A stretch of 64,000 bases of DNA, taken from assembly GCF_022581195.2 (NCBI RefSeq), contig NC_061456.1:13828501-13892500 (forward strand). The letters are read 5' to 3'. The translations under genes and the position numbers were made by a program. Below, piece after piece: positions 52,641-64,000 of this stretch. The notes under the pieces were generated by a model. The model had not been told where the DNA came from. It was given only the letters and a program-made list of their open reading frames with translations, and made no database searches. Within the stretch, counting starts at the first letter, position 1; each line of letters begins with the position of its first letter. Source of the DNA: Helicoverpa zea. Its lineage: Eukaryota > Arthropoda > Insecta > Lepidoptera > Noctuidae.

Positions 52641-55600
52641 CAGTGACATCGTGAAAATTTCTTGCGCTCTTGCACTATCTTCGATCTTATTAATCACTTC
52701 ACAAGTGAAGTACCAAAAATAGTATACCTACTTCATTTATATTTTTTAAAACCTCTATAGATGGCTTCTATTCACTACCTAATGGGTATGATGGTGTTCT
52801 ATTTGAATTTTGCTATGTTTCTCCTTATAACTAAGTTTCCACATTCAGATCTAATTAATTAATCAGTGACAAACATTTTGATTTATACTACTTTTGTTAG
52901 TAGCCGTAGCCGTGTCACCGGCAGATGCGTGTGCGCAGGTGATTGCGCACCTTATCGCCGACAAAAACGCCGTATCGGTTTCAACGGCGGCCATTAGTGC
53001 ACCACGCTACTTCCAGGCATTATATTAATTACGTGCGACACAAAACTAATGAAGTTCCTGCTTAAGCTTCATGTGCGCCGACGCTTAATGTACAACTGCT
53101 GGCTATCATCTGTTTAAGGAGTCACTTCTTCGACCCGTGACATATAAGCTACTTATTAACGGGAGTGCGGAGTGAGGTTTCTTCTAACTAGAACTACATG
53201 TGTCTGAGATACTGATTGGATAATGTTTCCTCTCTTTTATAAATTTTCGCCTATTAGCTGACGACAGATTTTTGCATTAAGTATCATAGCTGCACAGTAA
53301 GAAGGCAATTACAATTATACCATACCTATATTAATAAGAGTAACTTGTTTGTTACAGTGGTGTTTCGGTAAGTTCAGCATGTAGTTAATTTTTTTCTTGC
53401 ACGGTATCCTTGTAACTGGAGTGCCGGTGGTCGAGCACGCGAGCGGCGCAGGCGCGGCCGGCGCAGGCGCACCACTGTTTACGCAAATTCACGCTCATTT
53501 AAACGCTGTCAGTCGCCGAGAGCTCACGTGTTTGTTTTGCGCTCATGTAAGTGCTCACCGAGCGTTTTGCAGTAATTGCTTTTTTAAACTTCACATAATT
53601 ACATAGCGAGACTGCTTCTGTGCTGTCTGATGTTTGTAACTTTTTTCTGAACACAACATAATCTTCGGTAGCCCGCTTGCGAGGTGAACATGAATTCCTT
53701 AATTTTAACTCTTGAATAAGCAATTTATTATAGGGTCTATTTCAACAATGTCTACAGTTATAGAAACATTGAAAGCAGAATTAAATGAAGCGTGTCATTT
53801 GTGCAGTTGGACCGGGCCGGGGTGGGTGTGCGCGGCATGTGTGCGCTATCGATATCGGTTACTGATCGCCGCGGGCAACAGATTTATCGACAATATTTAT
53901 ATGAAGCTGCTACACTTGCACCAACTGGACTCGAACACACAGATCATACACACTGAGGAACCTTGCATGACTGTTACTATTTGGAAAGCTTCTCATCAGT
54001 TTTTGAACATCTGCATCAGTTATAAACAAAACGCTTCCTAGTAATAGAACTGCGCAGATCTGAGAGCGCAATAAACTGCGCAGTTTCCATGCTATTCTAG
54101 GTTACTATTCAAAATGAATAAGTATGCTAATACAAACATCAAAATCCACCAACTGCATGCCACTTACAAACACACAGTAAAATGTACACAAACACTAAAA
54201 TGTACTTTAATGACATTAGAAGTAGGATTTTTAAGGGACAGTTAAAGGCGAACCAGACCAATGCACGTTGGCTAAGCTATTAAGGATTCGTTATAAGGAA
54301 CTGACAGGTCACGTAAGTCAGACATTAAAACAGAATTTAGAGGACAGCACTGACGCGCTTTATTACATTACAAGTTCATCTAAAGAGGATGTTATAGCTG
54401 TCAGTTGGAGTCCATTAACTGGCTATATAATCGCTGTTAATTGCTTTGTAATAAATCAGAGGAATAAGTACTAGCTACTGAAACAGATACAACGGCTCCA
54501 ATTAATTGGCTACTGTTCTAAAAGAGCGGCCACGTACTCACCTGACGGACTTACCTCTTACATTGTATCGCGTGCTCACACACTGGTGCATGGTTTTCTT
54601 GGTCGACCCTGTTGATATTAGAGATATAAATTGTTCTTATCCCTAACAGAGACACAGACGTTCCTGCGCGCAATATGTATTATCTAGATGAAGAAAAACC
54701 TCTAACAGTGTCGTGTCAGTCTACGGTGAGGTCATAAGGTAATAAGTATGTGTAGGTATGGCCCATAGATTTAGCAACTTGTGCATGAGTTTTGCATGGA
54801 GTGGAGCTACTGGCATGACCCGCGGCGTGCGCAGGTGCAGGTGCTCGGCGAGATTCTGACTACCTACACGCGCCGCCTTCACACAGACTAGTAATTAGTG
54901 TGAGACTCGCTAACTACCACTTGCTGCCTACTACTTATTTATTTCGGATACACAGTTACCAAGAACATTTAGCTAAACCTCGATGTAAGTAAAATATTCT
55001 CTGACAGCAATACTAATATTTACCAATTACATTCACAGCTTAGCTTTACTTGACAAAGCAATGAATATCGAAACTAGTTTGAAAGGCGCTCAATAATCAT
55101 ACATTAGGCCGGAGCGGAACAATAATTTTGATGTCAACAGCAACAAATTACCGGCGCGTAGGCAGCGCGGCGCGCGACTGTCGCGCGACACTCGCAGGAA
55201 GTCGCGCTGACACCGTGGTTCCGCTCACCTTATTTATTATTGGCGACTGGTTCCGAAGGCTGCGCGGTAAGCTCTTCCTCCTTCGCTGCGTGTACGCACT
55301 CGCCGCCTGTTCGTGTCGTCCGGGTGCAGACAGAAAACGGTTCTCTTTTGTGGGACTTTAAGAGGTCTTTCGTGTTTTATTTCATTTTATATTCAGTGAC
55401 TACACAGGCATAACAGACGTTAAATGAACATTGCCGTCTAAACCTCACTAAACGACCAGTTTTCTTTAAGTTCCGAAATTATGTAATTTAGGAACCACAA
55501 TGTAGTTTAAGAAAAAAACAAATTGAATAGTTAATACGATCATGTTGACAATACGTTATCTTAGCAAGTGTAGTGAAACGTACAATATTTAGGCTTATCA

Positions 55601-56317
55601 GTTCCAAGTGCCTATTTCCTGGTCGTAAACGGCTATAAACAAAAGTGTGACGCGAAGGACACGTCGCTTGTCGACCAAATTAAGGGCCGTGACAGCCGCG
55701 CGTTATCGCGATCGCACGCGCAGGCCCTCCGCACACCTGCCGACTTGTCGCGACATCTTGTATGTGTGTCGTGCCCTTTGTTATTGATATTATTGGCCCT
55801 TTTGTGTTTGTTTACTGATAATTCATTAGGGGCAAGTTTGACTAACAACCTGTGACACGTGCCCATTTCGTAAGCAGCCACTTACCATCGAAAACAAACA
55901 TTTATATGATTCGATTAATACAATTAATTGCAAACCGTGGATATAATTTGTTATTTCCCTTACTCTGCTACAAGTAAAGTCATTAAGTATACAAGAGCTG
56001 TTTTTCCGCTTGTCCTTGATTACCACTTGCGTGGTATTTCAACCATAAGGGTAAAGCAATCAAAGGCGTTTCTAGTGAAAAACTCATTATACAAATAGTG
56101 TATTGTGAAACAAAAGAAGTTAATGCGTGGTAGTGTGAGGGCACTCGGCTGCAGTGACATTATGTGTGGCACAACACGGCACACAGGAAGCGGCCGGGCG
56201 ACCTCCACGCCACCTCCACGCCACCGCCGCGCCACCACCGCCCGCCATACATCACGCCTATCTGCCACCGACCACCACCACTTCTTTCGTGTTCACTAAT
56301 ATACTACACTCGTGAAA

Positions 56318-56521
56318 TCCTACTAATATTATAAACGCGAAAGTTTGTATGTATGGATGTATGGATGTTTGTTACTCTTTCACGCAAAAACTACTGAATG
56401 GATTTTAATGAAACTTTACAATAATATAGCTTATACATCAGAATAACATATAGGCTACAATTTGTAAACATATTGTTCGAAATACTAAACCTGCGCAGAC
56501 GAAGTCGCGGGCACCAGCTAG
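56318..56521 (+). mobile_element. Lep1-type non-autonomous Helitron
   Basis: A 204-bp element starting TCCTACTAATATTATAAA and ending GAAGTCGCGGGCACCAGCTAG. It sits exactly between an A (56317) and a T (56522), which is the Helitron insertion rule, with 5'-TC and CTAG-3' termini. Both ends match the widespread lepidopteran Lep1/Helitron-like family as I know it. It encodes no Rep/helicase and would rely on an autonomous element. The GTATGTATGGATGTATGGAT microsatellite-like stretch inside is also usual for the family. Confidence 0.85.
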
Positions 56522-57660
56522 TTACTTCATAATTCAAACATGAAAAATTTCGTTTCCCTGTAAGAAATTCGTAGGTAAACTTAGCAATGTCACCCCACAC
56601 GGTGGGGTGGGTGACAACTTATTTATTTCAGTCAAGTGGAAATTAAAAAATGGCAAAAACATTCGTTATCGTTACATTTTAAAGTTTAGTTTGAAAATGT
56701 GACAACAACAGCTAAACACACAATCTAGATGAAACCATCAGCTGTACACGTGTACACACGTTACTCGTCAGCTCGTTAGATAAGCAGCTACTGAGTGGAA
56801 ACTAAACGCTTTATCTAGCGAGTACGTTTAGTATCCGCCGAGCACAACCGCGGAACAATTGCAAGCGTGACCGAAGGCTGTCGCCTGCGGAAACGGAAAC
56901 ACCGTCGCCTCACTATAACTGGACGACTGCTCACATACTAGTGTGTGTTACAACACACGTCTTTGTTCACGACTGATCAGTGCTTTACTAAGGAAACTAT
57001 GGATGATGATTCAAGGCAAGTATTGCTAATAATGAAAGAAATCATGTCTAATAAAAGCTTTCGGATCATCTACTGAAAATGTTGCTACTAACTGACCTTG
57101 CTGAACAAACAGATCGATAGTGAAAAGAGCATTAAGCACGAAACATTTCTATGAGAAGTCCATACTTACCGCATTAGATATACTTACGATTACAGTGGCT
57201 CAGATCCTTATACTTACTCTTTCAAGTTCGCCATTGTGGAAACCCCTCCAAGTATGTCCAATTCTTCACCCTTCGTGACATCGGCTCAGAGTTGTTAGAA
57301 ACAAATCGCTGGCACTCAAAAAGCCAGCAGTCGCAATGAATAGCGTCACGTTACAGCGACTAATTGTCGTTCATGTGCGCCACACATTACGCTGCGATAT
57401 TAATTGTGCTGCTAATGTGCCGGCGTGACCTATATACTGTTAGGTACTACTGCGACACTGTGCCGTGTGGCCACCGAGTAACACTCGCTGTTGCGGGAAG
57501 GAGCTCACACAAAATATATCAATACAAATGTTTAAAATCAAAAACTATGGCAATTGCACAATTTCGCGCTTTAGCAAAACAGTGACGCGTGTGTAAGCTG
57601 TGTGTAAGCTTCCTACCGCCTAGAACAGGTACTGAATCGTATAATGGAAATCCTTCAGTG

Positions 57661-57682
57661 TTTGTGCAAACATTTGCACAAA
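57661..57682. repeat. Short perfect inverted repeat
   Basis: TTTGTGCAAA and TTTGCACAAA are exact reverse complements separated by CA. Structural observation only. Confidence 0.35.
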
Positions 57683-59117
57683 TATGCCAATACTAGCCAG
57701 TGTTATCGCCAACATTATACGCCAACATTTGGCCGCATGTAGTTTGTTATGTTTTAGTAATTACAGATACAGCGCTATTATATACTGCGGGTAATTAGCT
57801 TGTTCTCATTCATTTATGGAGATTGAATCGAATTTAATATTTTATACATTATTGTGAGCTAGTGTTGGTGGAGGAAATTGCTTGAAAGCTGTTGAAGGAA
57901 GCTGCCGATTGATCACTCAGAACACACAATATATCTTATAGCTGCAGTGAAAGCTGTGGCTCGACAACTGAGGAAATTGGAAATCAAATAACACCCGTTT
58001 TTCCAAAGATGAAATAAAAATGTAGATGTTAAAAAATATTTTCCAGAATACGCATCCAGTCACATAATTGAAAGAAAAATCAATAAATACTCTTTTAATT
58101 AATAAGATTAACATATAATGTGGCAGTAGTTCTGCATATTTCGTATTGACAAGCTTACAGTGTAGCACAAGGAGACGCGGTGAGTTGTCGTTGTCGAACT
58201 ACACTAAGCCGTGTACCTACTCACTGAAGTTGAGCTAAGTTTACGAGTTATCCGCCGGGATGGCTTCTCTAGGGCCGAATTACCTTCTAACTATAATACA
58301 TAAAGACACCGCGAAAGACTGACATTTAAAAAGAGAATTCCTAGATAGATTTCTAAAGTACGGACATCGAAACACCAAAACAAATGAATACTGATTGAAA
58401 TATGTAATTCGTAAAGAGAAGGCTTATTTCTTTTTTGTGTGAAAAGAGGAGCCATGCAATGGGGCAATAATAAGGCTGAAACAATAGAAAGATGCGTTTC
58501 AGCATTGGGCTTAGAACCCAACCAGTTTATTCTAGCAGGGCCAGTATATTCTTTGTATTTTTGTGTGCGTTATTAACTTACTATGTGAACATTTCATGAA
58601 CACGCGCTGCCTAATGTGGCCCTAACATACTACGGCATACCCAGATGAAGGATCTAAACATAGGTAAAAGTTATGTTTCATTGAGCTATTATGAGTAGCG
58701 TGTTTTCAAGGGTGTTGAGAAATGGTTTTAAACACACTATGTATTTTTTATTTTAAAAAAAATGAGTTAAAACTTCTTACAAAATAAAGTAGAGCGTTTT
58801 CTTTACTCGATTTAAATTGCAGATTAATATGAAAACGATCTGGTAAAGATTTTACATAACAATATGTACAAAGAGATAGTAAACTTTCTTTGCACTGAGC
58901 CTACTGAACAACATACCACATATTAATTCGACGCACAGCTATTTACATAATCTGAGTGAAAAACTGACGTGATCCGTAGCGCACAATAATTTAATTAAAT
59001 AGTCAGAATAGTTTGTATTATTTTATATTATATTCCACTTCCGTCACTGGATTGACAGCTACAACACACACCCATACAGGTTTACAATGTCTTTCATAAT
59101 TATTACTCTGTGTGCAT

Positions 59118-59177
59118 CCTCTGTGTGTGTGTGTGATGTGGCCGAATCTGAACACGTGTGTGTGTGTCACACACACA
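59118..59177. repeat. GT/CA microsatellite with internal hairpin
   Basis: GT repeats occur at about 59122-59135 and 59156-59167. The second flips into CA repeats, so that 59157-59166 and 59168-59177 form a perfect 10-bp stem around a single base. Such switch points arise by slippage or template switching. Confidence 0.5.
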
Positions 59178-60350
59178 GCGCCGCGAATATCGATCACATA
59201 ATGAATCGATTGCTGACGTGCGCTCGACAATATATCATAAGTGTTGAATTTATTAAATTAATTATGTAAATGCCGACGGTAATGTTTACATTAGGAGGCA
59301 AGTCACAACACCGACCGACAACAATCAAATAATTAACTGCATTAGTTGCTAATGCTTACTTCATATTCATATTTATACCAAATTCGCGGATGGCTGCGGG
59401 ATGGCAAACGCTATTTATTATAATGAATGCAAATTATGATTATTATGATACTCAGTGTGTCAGTAGGTACGGAAACCTTTATGTACAAACTGTTTATTTT
59501 CATTCCACTTTCGATACTCAAGACATGTTTGCATGTTAACAAAAACAGTGCTATCAACAGGAATAATGAAGCATGATTGATTTGAATGGAGTTTACAACT
59601 TCCTACGACATTACAGTTTGATGCATCGCAATCGATCCGCGACTGGAGCTGATCCAATTACCGTCTGGAGTGAGCTGGTCGCGCTATAGTGTGCCGTGCA
59701 GTGCCATGTAGTGCCCCCCCTCGCCTCGTCGCGAGTCGCGAGGAACTCACCACTCACAACTACTTTATTTGCATCCACTAACAATGTCATTATGTTAATC
59801 ATACGCGATTGACTCGAGCGAGACCGAGAGTGAATCGAGATCGACATATGATCAGTTAATTACTTTCCGATTTTGTATCGAGTCGGCTCTCGGTAATCGA
59901 TTGGTGGTATTAAAGTAATGGTTTATATTAATTGGTGCGGCGGCCGGTAGCCCGTATGCTAATAGCTGATCGTCATTATAGTGTAATTGTGGGCTGCGCT
60001 GTATTTGTTTAGAACGCTAATGGAATCTGTTCTGCCGTATTATAAACATAGGTATGTTTAACATATTATTTATACGGCAGCTGATAGTGATGTCGGTGAA
60101 AGCGTAATGCAGTTTGTACGAGACACTGACGGGAAATTCGATTCAAATAAATGGTTGATTTCAAATAAATTGTTCAGATAAGCGAGCGCTAGCATTGTAA
60201 TATCAACCAAAATTATGTATACTCTAGCTAGCCAGAACAAATAAAGTTATCAATTTCAAAATAGTTATTTTTTACACGCCTACAATTTTGTGTCTTTATT
60301 TTATTACGTTTAGAAGTAATTTTAAATGTAACTAAATAATAAACAATACT

Positions 60351-60479
60351 AAGGTCTGCAAGGAGCCTGCGTCTTGGTTCCCATGTCCCGGGCGCGGGGC
60401 TAGACGTCCAGGCGTCTAGACGCTCAATTGCAGGATGCGTCTGGCGGCGCCATCAATCACAATCACGCCTGCAGACCTA
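60351..60479. repeat. Small element with nested hairpins
   Basis: AGGTCTGCA near 60352 is mirrored by TGCAGACCT at 60470-60478, bounding about 127 GC-rich bases in AT-rich surroundings. Inside are CTAGACG/CGTCTAG (60400-60406 with 60413-60419) and the overlapping perfect palindrome GCGTCTAGACGC (60412-60423). This suits a small non-autonomous element or a structured regulatory site. No target duplication was found. Confidence 0.4.
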
Positions 60480-61811
60480 TTGATTGAGTCTAAGCACTGA
60501 ACTGTACTAATATCACTAACTTCTGAAGAAACTAATATGAATCTTTCAACAGTTTCGTCTACGCCACTGTTTGTCGGTAAGTAAATCTTAATTAAATATA
60601 ATATTTAGACAATTACATGCTCATCGCCGGCTGAAAATCAACATCATGCAGATGTGTGGCGCGTGTATCTCTCATATACTTTAAATAAATACATTTCATG
60701 AAGAAATCGTTATTTGCACACAGAAACACTTCAAATACGATAGTTTGTTATGAATTTCGATATAATTCCGTTTACGAGTGAAGTAATATCACGTCATAGG
60801 TAATGTAATGCCGACTGGACAGTGAACGGTTTATCAGCAGGCCCATCTGTGCACTCTGAGGCACAGCCACCGTGCCACGTCGAGATAATGAATTAGCACC
60901 CGCTAATTAACAAAAAGCTATTTATATACCAGCTCAACACTCAACTAGCCACCGTCTGAACACTGAAACCTGTTTCATTGATCCCACTGATTACAATTTG
61001 AATACTATTTTTTGTTCCTCCTAAGAACTTACATTGTAGAGCGGAAAAGCGTACAAAGACAAAAAATTGTTACTGTAATAAAATATTATTAATATTTATA
61101 ATAAAACTTTATTATTATTACCGTTTGTTGGCGTATCAACAAATGCAAATATATAGGCGTGTAGGTACCTAATAGAAACACGAATTTCAAGTAATTAAGA
61201 CAATTACTTACTTATAACAACATTCTAACATTTACTTGTGTGTGAACATGGATTACCAAGTAAAATAGTTTTGATAATATTCATAAAAGATATTATGTTC
61301 ATTCAGTTATAGTTATTGCTATACATATTATATTTTTATCGACAAGTGAATAAGTTCGCCGCGACTGGGTAAGACGAAATCTTTGCGAAATCTTTATAAT
61401 CAGTAATTACGTATGTAAGTCAATAGCTGTATTAGCCGCGCTATTCATATTCATGATGCTCTCGGATTGTACACATATTTCTCGTGTAATAACGTTTTTC
61501 ATCAAATATTTACGAGGTAATATTGTCTAAAGTAATCGTATCAGCGCTATAAAGTTGTCTAGTTTAAAAAGGCAGTTAAGTGAATGTCTGTAACGGCTGA
61601 AGTTTCGCATGTTAGGCATTCATAACGCTGACTGCTAACTTTATAGTTAGAGTGTGGTGGTCACGACAGGGCCGGAGTGTCAGCGGGTCTCAGCGCACGG
61701 TGCACTCCTGCGGACGGTGCAGTGCGCTGTACGTGCGACTGATATGACGTGTACTTGTGTAGCTAGTGATGTTGTGTGAGATATGTATTTCAGCGGTGAT
61801 TGGTCGCGCGA
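60480..61811. other. Noncoding region, no gene recognised
   Basis: AT-rich, without a coding region or repeat ends that I recognise. The words ACGGTGCA recur in the CpG-richer end near 61697-61725. Confidence 0.5.
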
Positions 61812-61836
61812 GGCGGGGGCGGGGGGGAGGCGGCGG
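61812..61836 (+). promoter_or_regulatory. GC-box and G-quadruplex-prone tract
   Basis: A run of G blocks of 2, 5, 7, 2, 2 and 2 bases separated by single C or A contains the word GGGGGCGGGG, the GC-box bound by Sp1/KLF-type factors. Closely spaced G blocks of this kind can fold into a quadruplex. The tract lies in a CpG-rich stretch (about 61670-61900) that could be a promoter; no coding exon was recognised next to it. Confidence 0.35.
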
Positions 61837-64000
61837 CTCCCTCTAGCGACGCCCGCGGGAACCGCAGCCATCTGCTGTAATGGCTCCCGAGCTATGATAC
61901 GTCGCGCCGGATTTGTTCCAACTTGTTATGTTCCCTACACAGACGAGTAATGAGTGCTGCTCCAACACACACCTATCACGTACAATTACTTATCAACAAC
62001 GACTCTTTTCCTACAGCTAAACGGTATATATTCAGTGAATTTCAGCCAAATACATAAACTACTTCAAGGACAAGACTATCTGCTTAGTTTGAGGAGCGCG
62101 TGTAATCACACATGAAAGAATAATATATTTGCCAAGCGAAGTTTGAATGTAGTGAAGGTTTCTCTTCAAGGAAATCATAAAAAATATTCTTCTATAGCGT
62201 CATTACAATGGACATTAAGTTTCAGGCACAAAAAGTACAAAATCGTGTAAACAACACGAGTGGTGGCCGTGGCCGCAGATTTCACAATTGTTGACAGATG
62301 ACATGACAACAGTTTTTGTTCAGCATTATGTTTAGTGAGTAACAGTAGTAATTGTAGTGTGACGTCAAACGACCTGCTTCCACGAATGTACCACACAGTA
62401 GCATTATATTGTCAGGTAAAAAGTCATATTGTCAATAGTGGTCTAATCTTCCCTTACAAACTTTAAGGACGAAGAAGTTTCATGCCACGTCATCCTGAAG
62501 ATAATCCAAGACTTCCGTTACTAGCTCATCTATCGACGATTAAACCACAAATAAGTACTTATAAATCGCGAACACTTATAACAAGTAAATTGTTAGCTCT
62601 GCCAGAATAATTTGAAATAAAAAGGTGTCAATCAATTTACTGCACGCTCATTAATTACATAATTATGTTAAAGACAGTTGTTTGAGCGGTGCGTGCGGCA
62701 TGCACCCTGCCGTCTTACTGCCTAACTAGACATGAACACTGCTTGTAACACACACACACATACAGATACAAGCCTTATCTACTTAATATATCTCAAAGGA
62801 TCACACAGAGGAGAGCATCACAATGCGACGTAGACTTTGTTCTATCACAAATAGACTAATATAGCAATAAATATGTTTACCGTATCATAATCTGTAGCAG
62901 CAATAATTTGTCACATTGAATATTTGCTGTAACCACCCTTATCTATGAGGAAACGAATAACAACTACTCCACCTGTTGCTAGGATACAAAACCAAATTCA
63001 GAATAACGTAAATCTCGAATGAAAGAGATAAAACAAATGTTCTTCTTTTTGAGCAAATACTTTTGTCAAGCAATGGGAGAGTAAATAGGCCAATGATGTT
63101 GTTTCATCATTAGCAGTTTGTAGTGTAGGTACAGAGATGGTTTGAGCTCGTCGGCCATCAGTCAGGCTCGTGGCGACAGTAAGTAATGTGTCAGCGGCGA
63201 CGCCAGCGCTAAGCGTTATTGATGGCAGACCAGCGGTCAAGGATGCCGCCCCAGCAACCATGCTCCACTGCTGGTTACAAACTACCATATTATATACATT
63301 ACAACTACATCGAATCTCCCAATAAATGAAAATGTTTTCGTTATTTCAATTGTCTTGTATACTTAATCATTGAATATAAAAAAAAGCCTTTTACATAATC
63401 GTCTGCGCCTATTTTAATTAGCAAGTACACCTTTCATTTAGTGTAGTGTATGTCAGAAACAGGTGTTATCGTTAGCGATGCATCATAATGCATAACATCG
63501 GTTATTACTCTGGGAGCCACGAGCGGTGAATGGGATCACCATTCATATTCACACACAAACGCAAAAAATATGAAATGATCATTTGTACGCGCAGTGTTCT
63601 ACAACACCATAGAGCATGGTGAGCGAACACTTGCGATCTGTTAGCTGTTTGTGTGAGGTGACCCAGGAGGTGTTAGGGCTTTTTTATGGTAAAGTTGTCA
63701 CGCTCATAGATTTCAAAAGGTTCAAGCCACATGTTTAGTGGCATGTTATAATTATAAATTATAAATATTTGATAGAATATACAGAGAGTCAATTAAGATT
63801 TGCATTACTTTACCTACTGATTTCGTGGTATCTACACATGAAGGGTTAAATGCAAAAATCATGTTAATCAAATATTTACACAAGGTACACTTGTAGCGAA
63901 CTGTGTCATCAAAAACGCAACAATAATTTATCATAAAATATTGTCTTGTAGGTAATAGGCTTGCGACTGTAATAATGATGATCGCGTGATTGTGCAGAAC
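61837..64000. other. Noncoding region, no gene recognised
   Basis: No protein or RNA gene recognised up to the end of the window. A short CA repeat lies near 62750-62760, and a 7-bp stem (TGAATGG/CCATTCA) lies near 63527-63545. Confidence 0.5.

Larger units (their letters stand above)
44649..56317. other. Long noncoding region, no gene recognised
   Basis: Nearly 12 kb without a recognised gene. CpG-rich patches lie near 47450-47540, 48180-48290, 49770-49940, 52510-52640, 53420-53480 and 55140-55340. Three short frames look mildly protein-like but have no identity: 47791-47997 (plus, hydrophobic start), 48932-49228 (minus, 98 codons) and 53746-54041 (plus, with CX2C pairs). At 56200-56250 a short tandem of CCACCTCCACG-like units occurs. 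Confidence 0.5.
56522..60350. other. Noncoding region, no gene recognised
   Basis: No gene recognised. It holds a perfect 10-bp inverted repeat at 57661-57682, a short tandem of CGCCAACATT units at about 57710-57735, and GT/CA microsatellite sequence near 59115-59177. Confidence 0.55.

Noticed and set aside
53746..54041. Frame with CX2C pairs suggesting a small zinc finger
   Set aside because: Spacing of the cysteines and the missing second ligand set do not match a zinc-finger family, and the composition degrades after about 60 residues.
1..64000. CRISPR arrays, operons, bacterial-style terminators and known conserved insect miRNAs
   Set aside because: No regularly spaced direct repeats or gene clusters were seen; the sequence is eukaryotic. 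Mature sequences of common insect miRNAs that I could recall were not spotted by eye, although a proper search was not possible.

Overview
The window looks like nuclear DNA from a moth or butterfly (Lepidoptera). It is AT-rich with scattered short CpG-rich patches. It has no bacterial-style gene packing and almost no long open reading frames. Several dispersed repeats match sequence families I associate with lepidopteran genomes: Lep1-type non-autonomous Helitrons with a TC start and CTAG end, a LINE 3' end with a TTTGAC-type tail, and a repeat carrying the 'GGAACCCTCGGTGCGCGAG' terminal phrase. The species cannot be named from the sequence alone, and no statement here rests on a database search.

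Layout. From 1 to about 30.7 kb there is essentially single-copy-looking noncoding DNA. It is interrupted by one short Helitron-like insertion near 19.4-19.6 kb and by a structured stretch near 13.5-14.3 kb (an inverted repeat, palindromes and a TATA-like site). From about 30.8 to 38.2 kb lies a cluster of mobile DNA: a LINE 3' tail (30.8-31.0 kb); a 2.45 kb repeat bounded by 10-bp inverted ends that holds three diverged tandem modules and a miRNA-sized hairpin (31.6-34.0 kb); a reversed LINE 3' end (34.4-34.5 kb); a coding-like fragment (34.9-35.1 kb); and an R4/Dong-clade non-LTR retrotransposon (35,082-38,195, minus strand). Next to it, at 38.9-39.4 kb on the minus strand, are two coding-looking segments that could be exons of a small unidentified gene. 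The region from 39.4 to 64 kb is again mostly noncoding. It has CpG-rich patches (41.3-43.1, 49.8, 52.5, 55.2, 61.8 kb), a MITE with perfect 65-bp inverted repeats (44,412-44,648), a Lep1-type Helitron (56,318-56,521) and a small nested-hairpin element (60,351-60,479).

The best-supported feature is the R4/Dong element. It has one uninterrupted frame of at least 989 codons with reverse transcriptase, a CCHC knuckle and a restriction-like endonuclease. It is flanked by a perfect 15-bp target-site duplication. The frame is open right up to the 5' junction, so the copy is 5'-truncated but otherwise undamaged, which points to a recent insertion. The genes here do not form an operon or pathway. The picture is a gene-poor, probably regulatory region with a local pile-up of transposable elements. 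No wholly new system could be demonstrated; the items most worth checking are the hairpin inside the 2.45 kb repeat, the perfect-TIR MITE, the structured 13.5-14.3 kb region and the possible small gene beside the retrotransposon.
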